NCBI GenBank assembly: GCA_035719045.1
Contig: DASTGO010000509.1
Coordinates: 1 to 5,249 of the forward strand
Direction of reading: 5' to 3'
DNA: 5,249 nt
Origin: DASTGO01 sp035719045
GTDB lineage: Bacteria; Actinomycetota; Actinomycetes; Actinomycetales; Kineosporiaceae
Each line of letters starts with the position of its first letter. Within the stretch, counting starts at the first letter, position 1. The notes under the pieces are model-generated. The model did no database searches. It worked only from the letters and a program-made list of their open reading frames with translations, and was not told where the DNA came from. Shown here piece by piece: positions 1 to 5,126 of this stretch. Made by a program: the position numbers and the translations under genes.

Positions 1-489
1 CTGGTCGAGCCCTCGGTGGCGGATGCGCCGGCCGCGGACCGGCTGCTCGCGGCGGATCTGGCCCACCTGTCCGTGGTGGTCGGCGAGGCCGGGGCGAGCG
101 TCGGACCGCTGGTCCTGCCCGGCCGCGGACCCTGCCTGCGCTGCCTGGACCTGCACCGGTCCGAGCGGGATCCCGCCTGGCCCCGCGTGCTCGCCCAACT
201 GCTGACCGGCCGGCGCGAGGCCGCGGAAGAGACCGCCTGCGCCGGGTTGACCGCCGCGCTGGCGGCCCTGCAGGTGCTCGCCCATCTCGACGGACTGCCC
301 GCCCCGGCCGCGCTCGGGGCCACCCTGGAGGTCGAACTGCCGGACGGGCTGGTCTGCCGCCGGGAGTGGCCGGCCCATCCGGCCTGCGGCTGCCACTGGC
401 CCCCGCGGCGACCGGCGACGCCAGGGGAAGGACCCGCGGCTGCCCTGCTGGGCGAGCCGGGGGCAGGGGCAGGGACAATGCCGGTGTGA
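1..489 (+). CDS. E1/ThiF-like 'TOMM leader peptide-binding' protein, C-terminal part (5' end outside window)
   Basis: The frame is open from base 1, so only the last 162 residues are present. Members of this family resemble the E1-like (ThiF/MccB) adenylating enzymes and the leader-binding partners of YcaO cyclodehydratases in azole-peptide (TOMM) clusters. The visible part carries the family's C-terminal marks. A CLRC pair at codons 45-48 sits in a 'GPCLRCLDLHR' context, followed by 'RDPAWP'. A helical Ala/Leu-rich stretch follows, then a 'HPACGCHW' end with cysteines at codons 129 and 131. The two cysteine pairs are spaced as in the structural zinc site of E1-like proteins. The last 30 or so residues are a low-complexity Pro/Gly/Ala tail. 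The nucleotide-binding half, if present, lies upstream. Its stop overlaps the start of the ABC1 kinase gene (GTGA), so the two are translationally coupled. No YcaO gene or precursor peptide is visible, so a role in azole biosynthesis is not shown; many actinobacterial copies seem to stand alone beside an ABC1 kinase. Confidence 0.8.
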   Translation: MVEPSVADAPAADRLLAADLAHLSVVVGEAGASVGPLVLPGRGPCLRCLDLHRSERDPAWPRVLAQLLTGRREAAEETACAGLTAALAALQVLAHLDGLPAPAALGATLEVELPDGLVCRREWPAHPACGCHWPPRRPATPGEGPAAALLGEPGAGAGTMPV

Positions 490-1898
490 GCGACCTCCCA
501 CGCCGCGCGGTGACCCGGACCGCCAAGCTGGCGACCCTCCCCCTCGGCTTCGCCGGCCGGACGGCGATCGGCCTGGGCAAACGGGTCGGCGGCAGGTCTG
601 CCGAACTGGTCGCCGCCGAGGTCCAGGCCCGCACCGCCGAGCAACTGTTCAAGGTGCTCGGCGAGCTCAAGGGCGGGGCGATGAAGTTCGGCCAGGCGCT
701 GAGCATCTTCGAGGCCGCACTGCCGGAGGAGCTCGCCGGCCCCTACCGCGCGACCCTGACCCGGCTGCAGGACGCCGCCCCGCCGATGCCGGCCGCGACT
801 GTGCACAAGGTGTTGGCGACCGAGCTCGGCCCGCAGTGGCGGCGCAAATTCCGGGAGTTCGAGGACACCCCGGCGGCGGCCGCCTCGATCGGGCAGGTGC
901 ACCGCGGCGTGTGGAAGGACGGCCGCAAGGTTGCCGTCAAGGTGCAGTACCCCGGGGCCGGGGAGGCCCTGCTGTCGGACTTCGCACAGGTCGCCCGGGT
1001 GGGCCGGGTGGCGGCCGGCTGGATCCCCGGACTGGACGTCAAACCGATCCTCGACGAGCTGCGCACCAGGGTGACCGAGGAACTCGACTACACCCTCGAG
1101 GCCGACGCCCAGAGCCAGTTCGCCGCAGCCTTCGCCGACGACCCGGTGTTCGCGGTCCCGAAGGTGGTCGCCGCCACCCAGAGGCTCATCGTGAGCGAGT
1201 GGCTGGACGGGATCCCACTGTCCCGCCTGATCGCCGACGGCGCGCAGGCCGACCGGGACCTCGGTGCCCGCCGCTACCTGGAGTTCCTGCTGGCCGGACC
1301 GGCCCGGGCAGGGCTGCTGCACGCCGACCCGCATCCGGGCAACTTCCGGCTGCTGGACGACGGCAGGTTCGGGGTCCTCGACTACGGCGCGGTGAAACGG
1401 CTGCCGGACGGGATGCCGCCCGAGATCGGCCGCCTGCTCACCCTTGCCCTGGCCGACGACGCCGAGGGCGTGGTCGCCGGACTGCGGGAGGAGGGCTTCA
1501 TCAAGGCCTCCATCCAGATCGACTCCGAGGGCCTGCTGACGTATCTGTCGCCCTTCCTGGAACCCGCCCGGCACACCACCTGGAAGTTCTCCCGGACCTG
1601 GATGCGGCAGCTGTTCAGCCACATCAACGATCCCCGCCGCCCCCAGTGGGCGATGGGGATGAAGCTGAACCTTCCGCCCGAGTACGCCCTCATCCACCGG
1701 ACCTGGCTCGGCGGTGTCGGGGTGCTCTGCCAGATCGAGGGCGAGGTCCCGGTGCTGGAGGTGCTCGCCGAGTGGCTGCCGGACTTCGATGTCACGGCCC
1801 TGGACTACGTCGAGTTCGTGGACGATCCGGACGAGGAATGGGAGGAGTCCGGAGACCTCGACGGACCCCCGCTGCCGGACGCGGGCACCGGCGCCTGA
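486..1898 (+). CDS. ABC1/UbiB (AarF)-family atypical protein kinase or ATPase
   Basis: A complete protein of 470 aa with the ordered ABC1 signatures. The KxGQ motif (KFGQ, residues 67-70) lies in the N-terminal extension. The Ala-rich loop that replaces the P-loop is AAAAS at 130-134. The ATP-binding lysine is K152 in 'VAVKVQYPG'. 'EELDYTLEA' starts near residue 198. The catalytic loop HADPHPGN is at 279-286, and DYG at 299-301 replaces DFG. The C-terminus is strongly acidic. UbiB/ADCK3 relatives support ubiquinone biosynthesis through ATPase activity; in actinobacteria, which use menaquinone, the role is unclear. I recall the mycobacterial relative Rv3197 being linked to macrolide tolerance. 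No transmembrane segment is seen. GTG at 486 is preferred over the in-frame ATG at 366. It gives a GTGA overlap with the upstream stop, an 'AGGGAC' ribosome binding site about 10 bases upstream, and a normal family N-terminus; the extra 40 residues of the longer form are out-of-frame upstream coding sequence. Confidence 0.93.
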   Translation: MSDLPRRAVTRTAKLATLPLGFAGRTAIGLGKRVGGRSAELVAAEVQARTAEQLFKVLGELKGGAMKFGQALSIFEAALPEELAGPYRATLTRLQDAAPPMPAATVHKVLATELGPQWRRKFREFEDTPAAAASIGQVHRGVWKDGRKVAVKVQYPGAGEALLSDFAQVARVGRVAAGWIPGLDVKPILDELRTRVTEELDYTLEADAQSQFAAAFADDPVFAVPKVVAATQRLIVSEWLDGIPLSRLIADGAQADRDLGARRYLEFLLAGPARAGLLHADPHPGNFRLLDDGRFGVLDYGAVKRLPDGMPPEIGRLLTLALADDAEGVVAGLREEGFIKASIQIDSEGLLTYLSPFLEPARHTTWKFSRTWMRQLFSHINDPRRPQWAMGMKLNLPPEYALIHRTWLGGVGVLCQIEGEVPVLEVLAEWLPDFDVTALDYVEFVDDPDEEWEESGDLDGPPLPDAGTGA

Positions 1899-1901
1899 AC
1901 C

Positions 1902-1920
1902 TCACCCCGGGCCGGGGTGA
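1902..1920 (+). terminator. Hairpin after the E1-like/ABC1 kinase pair
   Basis: Four bases after the kinase stop, TCACCCCG and CGGGGTGA form a perfect 8-bp stem around a 3-base loop. No U-run follows, which is common for actinobacterial intrinsic terminators. It fits as the end of the two-gene unit, and no gene of that orientation follows without a promoter-bearing gap. Confidence 0.6.
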
Positions 1921-2093
1921 CACAACATCAGAGATCAGTCATTTACGCTCCGTTACCCCATTCCCTCAGGTAGCCGGAACGCCTACGGGAGGTCAACGCC
2001 AGGTCAGCGGGACCTGCATCACTCGTTGGAGGGGTCTGCAACGTCCGCGGGCCCGGCTACGTTATGTGATCCGTGGGACTGCAAGGACGCGGC
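1921..2093 (+). promoter_or_regulatory. Intergenic region with candidate esterase promoter
   Basis: This 173-base gap holds no coding signal; in particular there is no cysteine-rich whiB-like reading frame. The best promoter candidate has a -10 of TACGTT at 2058-2063 and a weak -35 of TCTGCA at 2035-2040, with a 17-base spacer. It would give a leader of roughly 24 bases before the ATG at 2094. Further upstream are two AGGTCA direct repeats (1990-1995 and 2001-2006), 11 bases apart, and a small inverted repeat CAGGTC/GACCTG (2000-2005 and 2011-2016). These could bind a regulator. The promoter assignment rests only on motif match and position. Confidence 0.35.
2083..2087 (+). promoter_or_regulatory. 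Ribosome binding site that decides the esterase start
   Basis: AAGGA lies 6 bases before the ATG at 2094. No comparable purine run precedes the in-frame GTG at 2073, so the shorter protein is preferred. Confidence 0.6.
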
Positions 2094-3233
2094 ATGGCCG
2101 CCACCTCCATCCTCCTGGCCATCGGGTCGATCGTGCTGACCGTATGGCTGTGGCCTCGGCTCGCCCGTGGCGGCTGGCCCCGCTGGGCCGCCCGCGTCGG
2201 ACTGGTCATCCTCTGCCAGGTGACGGCGGTGGTGCTGGCGGCAGTGGGGCTCAACGACTACTTCGATTTCTACAACTCCTGGTCGGACCTGCTCGGCGTC
2301 TCCCGCACCAATGGGCCGCTGGCCATCCAGATGGTCAGCTACGGCCCCGGCGGTGAGCACGACCCCAAGCAGATGCTCTCGGTGCACGTCGACCGCACCT
2401 TCACCAGCCCCGTCCGCCGCCCCGGTCACACCGACTCCATCGTCGTGAAGGGCGCACGTTCGCACATCTCCGGCCAAGCCCTGGTCTATCTGCCCCCGCA
2501 GTACGACGACCCCGCCTACGCGCACACGAAGTTCCCGATGACCGTCGTGGTGGCCGGATATCCGGGCCACATCGGCACCCTGGTCCGCAACCTCGAAGTG
2601 CCGCGCACGATGAACACGATGATCTCCCAGGGCCAGGTCCGCCCGATGATCATGGTGATGGTCAGCCCGACGGTGGCACCACCACGGGACACCGAATGCG
2701 CCGACGTTCCCGACGGCCCGCAGACGGAGACCTGGCTGGCCGAGGACGTCCCCCAGGCCATCGCTGCGAAGTACCGGGTGACCGAGCCGAGGACCTGGGG
2801 GATCCTCGGGGTCTCCACCGGCGGGTTCTGCGCGGTGAAACTGGCGATGCGCCACCCGGACACCTTCTGTTGCACGGTGGGGATGTCCGGCTACCTGCAC
2901 GCCGTGACGGACGTGACCACCGGGGACCTCTATGCCGGGAACATCGCCCTGCGTGAGGCCAGCGACCCCCTGTGGCGGCTGTCCCACCTGCCGGTCCCGC
3001 CGATCCGGGTGCTGCTCACCACGAGCATGGCCGAGAAATCCCTGTATGCACAAGCACAGGAGTTCGTGGCCCACGCCCGACCACCGCTGCAGGTCGGCAC
3101 GATCATCGTCCCGTCCGGCGGTCACAACTTCGGCGTCTGGGTCGACCAGTTGCCGACCTGCCTGCAGTGGCTGTCCCTGGCCATTCCCGGCGGGCCCACC
3201 ACCGGTGTCCAGCTCCCGGCACCGACCGCCTGA
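2094..3233 (+). CDS. Membrane-anchored alpha/beta-hydrolase (esterase D / antigen 85-like fold)
   Basis: A 379-aa protein with an N-terminal membrane hairpin: hydrophobic helices at about residues 5-20 and 35-53 flank a loop with four arginines (22, 25, 30, 34). By the positive-inside rule the loop is cytoplasmic, and the catalytic domain (from about residue 90) lies outside the membrane. That domain resembles the 'putative esterase' family (PF00756). It has 'YLPPQY' early, 'ECADVPDGPQ' near residue 201, the nucleophile elbow GVSTGGF with Ser241, and GGHNFG with the likely catalytic His344. The acid residue is probably Glu314 ('MAEKSLY'), which is less certain. Related proteins include esterases and mycolyltransferases; the substrate cannot be read from sequence. 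ATG at 2094 is chosen because AAGGA at 2083-2087 lies 6 bases upstream; the in-frame GTG at 2073 has no ribosome binding site and would add 7 residues. It stands alone, between a promoter-bearing gap and a convergent minus-strand gene. Confidence 0.87.
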   Translation: MAATSILLAIGSIVLTVWLWPRLARGGWPRWAARVGLVILCQVTAVVLAAVGLNDYFDFYNSWSDLLGVSRTNGPLAIQMVSYGPGGEHDPKQMLSVHVDRTFTSPVRRPGHTDSIVVKGARSHISGQALVYLPPQYDDPAYAHTKFPMTVVVAGYPGHIGTLVRNLEVPRTMNTMISQGQVRPMIMVMVSPTVAPPRDTECADVPDGPQTETWLAEDVPQAIAAKYRVTEPRTWGILGVSTGGFCAVKLAMRHPDTFCCTVGMSGYLHAVTDVTTGDLYAGNIALREASDPLWRLSHLPVPPIRVLLTTSMAEKSLYAQAQEFVAHARPPLQVGTIIVPSGGHNFGVWVDQLPTCLQWLSLAIPGGPTTGVQLPAPTA

Positions 3234-3256
3234 ACGAACCGACCGCCTGAACGAAC
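3221..3256 (+). repeat. 17-bp tandem duplication across the esterase stop codon
   Basis: The unit CGACCGCCTGAACGAAC occurs at 3223-3239 and again, identically, at 3240-3256; two further matching bases precede the first copy. The first copy contains the esterase TGA (3231-3233), so the second lies wholly downstream. It looks like a recent slippage or duplication event without effect on the protein. Confidence 0.85.
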
Positions 3257-3311
3257 AGGCCGGCCGGAACTCCCGCCCGGGGTCACCGGCCGGGGCTCAC
3301 CGGTCCTTGTC

Positions 3312-3327
3312 CGCCCGTCTGCGGGCG
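3312..3327. terminator. Small GC hairpin in the convergent region
   Basis: CGCCCG and CGGGCG form a perfect 6-bp stem with a 4-base loop (TCTG). It lies about 80 bases after the esterase stop and about 35 bases past the end of the opposing small gene, so it could end either transcript. It has no U-run, and the stem is short for such GC-rich DNA. Confidence 0.35.
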
Positions 3328-3329
3328 CG

Positions 3330-3362
3330 GTGCCGGCTGTGGGCCGGCTGCCGTACCGGCAC
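3330..3362 (-). terminator. Hairpin abutting the stop of the proximal zinc-ribbon gene
   Basis: GTGCCGG (3330-3336) and CCGGCAC (3356-3362) pair as a 7-bp stem directly after the minus-strand TGA at 3363-3365. An alternative inner stem forms between the two GCCGGC copies at 3332-3337 and 3343-3348 (5-base loop). The position suits a terminator for the minus-strand gene; there is no U-run. Confidence 0.45.
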
Positions 3363-3542
3363 TCACCACAGAGCGGGGTCGAGGTGCCCTTCGATGCTGC
3401 GGATGTGCTCCCGGGCGCAGCGGTCGCAGGTCCAGTCCCGCTGCCCGTCACGGACGGCCGCCGACCAGCTCAGCGGCGGCGGGTAACTGGGGGCGTTCAT
3501 CCCACACACGCCGCAGGTCACCGCGGCCGACGTCATCGTCAC
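3363..3542 (-). CDS. Small CxxC...CxxC zinc-ribbon protein A (59 aa)
   Basis: The conceptual product has cysteines at 10 and 13 (CGVC) and at 39 and 42 (CDRC), a four-cysteine layout typical of a structural zinc ribbon. Between them are 'APSYPPPLSW' and 'RDWTCDRCAR', followed by a C-terminal helix 'REHIRSIEGHL' ending in Trp. I recall many actinobacterial proteins of 55-60 residues with this pattern (PP.LTWS ... W/Y.C..CAR.NLR.IE..LD...W); their function is unknown to me. The protein aligns without gaps to the neighbour at 3642-3818, with 20 identities in the 45 residues from the first cysteine. GTG at 3542 is chosen over ATG at 3536. It lies exactly 6 bases after a TACCCT -10 element, there is no ribosome binding site for either start, and it makes the N-terminus collinear with the paralogue. 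With ATG the protein would be 57 aa. Confidence 0.75.
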   Translation of the reverse strand: MTMTSAAVTCGVCGMNAPSYPPPLSWSAAVRDGQRDWTCDRCAREHIRSIEGHLDPALW

Positions 3543-3548
3543 GAGATC

Positions 3549-3554
3549 AGGGTA
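3549..3554 (-). promoter_or_regulatory. -10 element (TACCCT) for leaderless zinc-ribbon gene A
   Basis: Read on the minus strand, TACCCT-GATCTC-GTG places a TANNNT -10 element six bases before the GTG at 3542. Transcription would then start at or next to the start codon. No convincing -35 is seen 16-18 bases upstream. The element overlaps one arm of an inverted repeat (3551-3573). Confidence 0.5.
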
Positions 3555-3573
3555 GCCACCGGGCCCGGCTACC
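3551..3573. promoter_or_regulatory. Inverted repeat overlapping the -10 of zinc-ribbon gene A
   Basis: GGTAGCC (3551-3557) and GGCTACC (3567-3573) are perfect 7-base arms around a 9-base centre. A self-complementary CCGGGCCCGG lies inside at 3559-3568. One arm covers part of the TACCCT element, a position suited to a repressor site. As RNA on the minus strand it could instead fold as a hairpin that ends the upstream zinc-ribbon transcript. The sequence does not separate the two readings. Confidence 0.4.
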
Positions 3574-3641
3574 GCGCGTGGCCGTCCACCTGATGGAAGG
3601 CAGTCTGAGGGAAGGGCGGCGCGACGGGTGGCGTCCGCGGC

Positions 3642-3818
3642 TCAGGCGGCCACCGCTCGGCGGGCCTCGATGTGGTCCAGCTGAGCGCGCGCGCAGGGCA
3701 CGCAGGTCCAGATCCGGCCGGTGTGCCCGATGCTCAGGGACCAGGTGTACGGCGGCGTCGCGGAGGGGGCCTCGGTACCACAGACGCTACAGACGTGGGC
3801 AGTGTCGGATGTCCTCAT
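3642..3818 (-). CDS. Small CxxC...CxxC zinc-ribbon protein B (58 aa)
   Basis: The product has CSVC at residues 10-13 and CVPC at 39-42, the same positions as in the downstream paralogue (3363-3542). Shared residues include 'APS', 'PP', 'WS', 'R.WTC..CAR' and 'IE'. It differs at the C-terminus, which ends 'IEARRAVAA' and lacks the paralogue's final Trp, suggesting functional divergence after duplication. It most likely binds one Zn ion; the partner is unknown. ATG at 3818 gives the family length, whereas a frame left open to 4070 would add 84 residues without family features. TACCGT-CGAAGC-ATG places a -10 element six bases before the ATG, so the mRNA is probably leaderless. The gene lies upstream of the paralogue on the same strand with a 99-base gap, so read-through is possible, and it is divergent from the quinone oxidoreductase gene. 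Confidence 0.78.
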   Translation of the reverse strand: MRTSDTAHVCSVCGTEAPSATPPYTWSLSIGHTGRIWTCVPCARAQLDHIEARRAVAA

Positions 3819-3824
3819 GCTTCG

Positions 3825-3867
3825 ACGGTAGGCGACGGACGGTAAGGAACCGTTCCGCGAATGGAAA
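3825..3867 (-). promoter_or_regulatory. Promoter region of zinc-ribbon gene B with doubled -10 and a palindrome
   Basis: On the minus strand there are two TACCGT hexamers, at 3825-3830 (six bases from the ATG) and 3839-3844, within repeated GACGGTA units 14 bases apart. The distal one has a 17-base spacer to TTTCCA at 3862-3867, a fair -35. The perfect palindrome GGAAC-C-GTTCC (3846-3856) sits in that spacer and also where the -35 of the proximal -10 would fall, suggesting an operator. Which hexamer is used is not decidable here. Confidence 0.5.
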
Positions 3868-3878
3868 CGCTGTGTTAA

Positions 3879-3937
3879 GAGCGACCGGCAACGGGGGCCT
3901 TCGATCAACGAGCGGGCTGCCCCATTTCCGGTCGCTC
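3879..3937. other. 59-base long inverted-repeat structure in the divergent intergenic region
   Basis: GAGCGACCGG (3879-3888) and CCGGTCGCTC (3928-3937) are perfect 10-base complementary arms. Inside, GGGGC (3894-3898) can pair with GCCCC (3919-3923), and TCG with CGA at the tip. The result is a plausible single extended hairpin with one internal loop. It could be part of the reductase 5' leader, a paired operator, or an RNA element. I do not recognise it as a known riboswitch class. Confidence 0.45.
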
Positions 3938-4006
3938 CAAGCATGCAGGCGGACCGGGCAGCATGTATCGGTGCGCAGCCAGGCCGCCACCCAAGGCGTC
4001 CAGGTG

Positions 4007-4035
4007 GTCCAGCACCCCCGCCGGGGGGGGTGGAC
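4007..4035 (+). other. GC hairpin with an 8-G run in the reductase leader
   Basis: GTCCA (4007-4011) pairs with TGGAC (4031-4035), and CCCCC (4015-4019) with GGGGG (4023-4027) around a 3-base loop. A slipped register, CACCCCC/GGGGGTG, is also possible because of the eight-G run at 4023-4030. It ends 26 bases before the ribosome binding site, a position where it could attenuate or modulate expression. The G-run is also prone to length error. Confidence 0.4.
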
Positions 4036-4061
4036 AGACCGGCGAGCAACCGACGAAGACG

Positions 4062-4067
4062 AAGGAG
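4062..4067 (+). promoter_or_regulatory. Ribosome binding site that decides the reductase start
   Basis: AAGGAG is a near-perfect Shine-Dalgarno sequence 5 bases before the GTG at 4073. It fixes this GTG as the start, although the frame stays open for almost 500 bases upstream. Confidence 0.85.
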
Positions 4068-4072
4068 CACAG

Positions 4073-5041
4073 GTGCAGGCCATCCGCGTGAGCAGGCAGG
4101 GCGGACCGGGGGTTCTGGAGGTCGCCGAGGTCGATGAGCCCGCGGCCGGGGACGGTCAGGTGGTGGTGGACGTGGCGGCGGCCGGGGTCAACTTCATCGA
4201 CACCTACCAGCGCAGCGGGCTGTACCAGGTGCCGCTCCCGCTGGTCCCCGGCCTCGAGGGTGCCGGCACGGTGCGGGAGGTCGGGCCGGGCGTGTCCGGA
4301 CTGCGGCCGGGCGACCGGGTGGCCTGGTGCGATGCCCCGGGTTCGTACGCCCGGCGGGCGGCCCTGCCGGCAGCCCGGCTGGTCGCCGTCCCGGAGGGGC
4401 TGGACCTGCGGCTCGCGGCGGCAGTGATGCTGCAGGGGCTGACCGCGCACTACCTGACCCGGGACACCTTCCCACTGCGGGCGGGCCACCGCTGCCTCGT
4501 CCACGCCGGTGCGGGCGGGGTGGGCCTGCTGCTCATCCAGCTCGCCAAGCGGGCCGGGGCTGAGGTGTTCACCACCGTCGGCAGTCCGCAGAAGGCGGAG
4601 CTGGCGCGGGCAGCCGGTGCCGACCACGTCATCGCGTACCGGGACCAGGACTTCGGCGACGCCGTCGAGGCGATCGCCGGACCGAAGCCGCTCGACGTGG
4701 TCTACGACGGGGTGGGCCGGACCACCTTCGACCGCGGCCTGGAACTGCTGCGGACGCGCGGGATGATGGTCACCTTCGGCAATGCGTCCGGACCGGTCGA
4801 CCCGGTGTCACCACTGCGGCTGTCGCAGCTGGGCTCACTGTTCCTCACCCGGCCGACGCTGTTCCACTACGTGGCCGACCCGCGGGAGCTGCGGGAACGC
4901 GCCGCGGACGTGCTGGGGCTGGTGGCCGGGGGCGAACTGGAGGTCCGGATCGGCACCGAACTGCCCCTGACCGAGGCGGGGCAGGCGCATCACCTGCTGG
5001 AGAGCCGACAGACCACCGGCAAGGTGCTGCTGCTGCCGTGA
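4073..5041 (+). CDS. qor: NADPH:quinone oxidoreductase (QOR type, zinc-free medium-chain dehydrogenase/reductase)
   Basis: A complete 322-aa cytosolic enzyme, close to the usual 320-330 aa. QOR enzymes use NADPH to reduce quinones; the physiological substrate here is not known. The N-terminal GroES-like domain starts 'IRVSRQGGPGVLEV' and carries the QOR signature NFIDTYQRSGLY at residues 40-51. The Rossmann domain has the dinucleotide motif AGAGGVG at 145-151, followed by 'LAKRAGAEVFTTVGS' and Lys174, placed for the NADPH phosphate. 'DVVYDGVG' and 'FGNASG' follow, and 'LESRQTTGKVLLLP' at the end is typical of the subfamily. The catalytic-zinc ligands of alcohol dehydrogenases and the structural-zinc cysteine cluster are absent, as expected. 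The order and wording of motifs match what I recall of E. coli QorA. It stands alone: divergent from the zinc-ribbon gene, with its own ribosome binding site and a strong terminator downstream. Confidence 0.92.
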   Translation: MQAIRVSRQGGPGVLEVAEVDEPAAGDGQVVVDVAAAGVNFIDTYQRSGLYQVPLPLVPGLEGAGTVREVGPGVSGLRPGDRVAWCDAPGSYARRAALPAARLVAVPEGLDLRLAAAVMLQGLTAHYLTRDTFPLRAGHRCLVHAGAGGVGLLLIQLAKRAGAEVFTTVGSPQKAELARAAGADHVIAYRDQDFGDAVEAIAGPKPLDVVYDGVGRTTFDRGLELLRTRGMMVTFGNASGPVDPVSPLRLSQLGSLFLTRPTLFHYVADPRELRERAADVLGLVAGGELEVRIGTELPLTEAGQAHHLLESRQTTGKVLLLP

Positions 5042-5090
5042 TCTCCCGGCCCGGCCCGGCACCGACCCCGCTGGCCCCGGGCCCTGGTCT

Positions 5091-5117
5091 CTGATCCCCC
5101 GGGCCCTGATCCCCCGG
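5091..5117 (+). repeat. Short direct repeat CTGATCCCCCGG
   Basis: The 12-mer occurs at 5091-5102 and 5106-5117, a period of 15 bases, in the C/G-rich spacer between the reductase stop and its terminator. It is probably local slippage in low-complexity DNA, with no evident function. Confidence 0.6.
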
Positions 5118-5126
5118 CACACACCT

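Noticed and set aside
366..485. 40-residue N-terminal extension of the ABC1 kinase
   Set aside because: It lies entirely within the coding sequence of the E1-like gene in another frame. The GTGA overlap at 486 gives a family-like N-terminus.
2026..2063. TTGGAG (2026-2031) as the -35 for TACGTT (2058-2063)
   Set aside because: The spacer would be 26 bases, far from the usual 16-19.
836..2356. 506-codon plus-strand frame overlapping the kinase and esterase starts
   Set aside because: It is a shadow frame of the kinase, rich in Arg/Gly/Pro/Ala with no family motif. It runs through the terminator and promoter region.
2019..3125. 368-codon minus-strand frame opposite the esterase
   Set aside because: It is antisense to a gene with clear hydrolase motifs. 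Its His/Asp/Gly-rich composition is typical of an antisense frame in GC-rich DNA.
3258..3293. GGCCGGCCGG/CCGGCCGG pairing as an esterase terminator
   Set aside because: The arms are self-complementary CCGG repeats with an 18-base loop, so the pairing is ambiguous and could easily arise by composition alone.
3578..4072. 165-residue N-terminal extension of the reductase
   Set aside because: It is antisense to zinc-ribbon gene B, has no family similarity, and is excluded by the strong ribosome binding site before GTG 4073.
3905..4627. 240-codon minus-strand frame opposite the reductase
   Set aside because: It is antisense to the QOR signature regions and has no recognisable domain.
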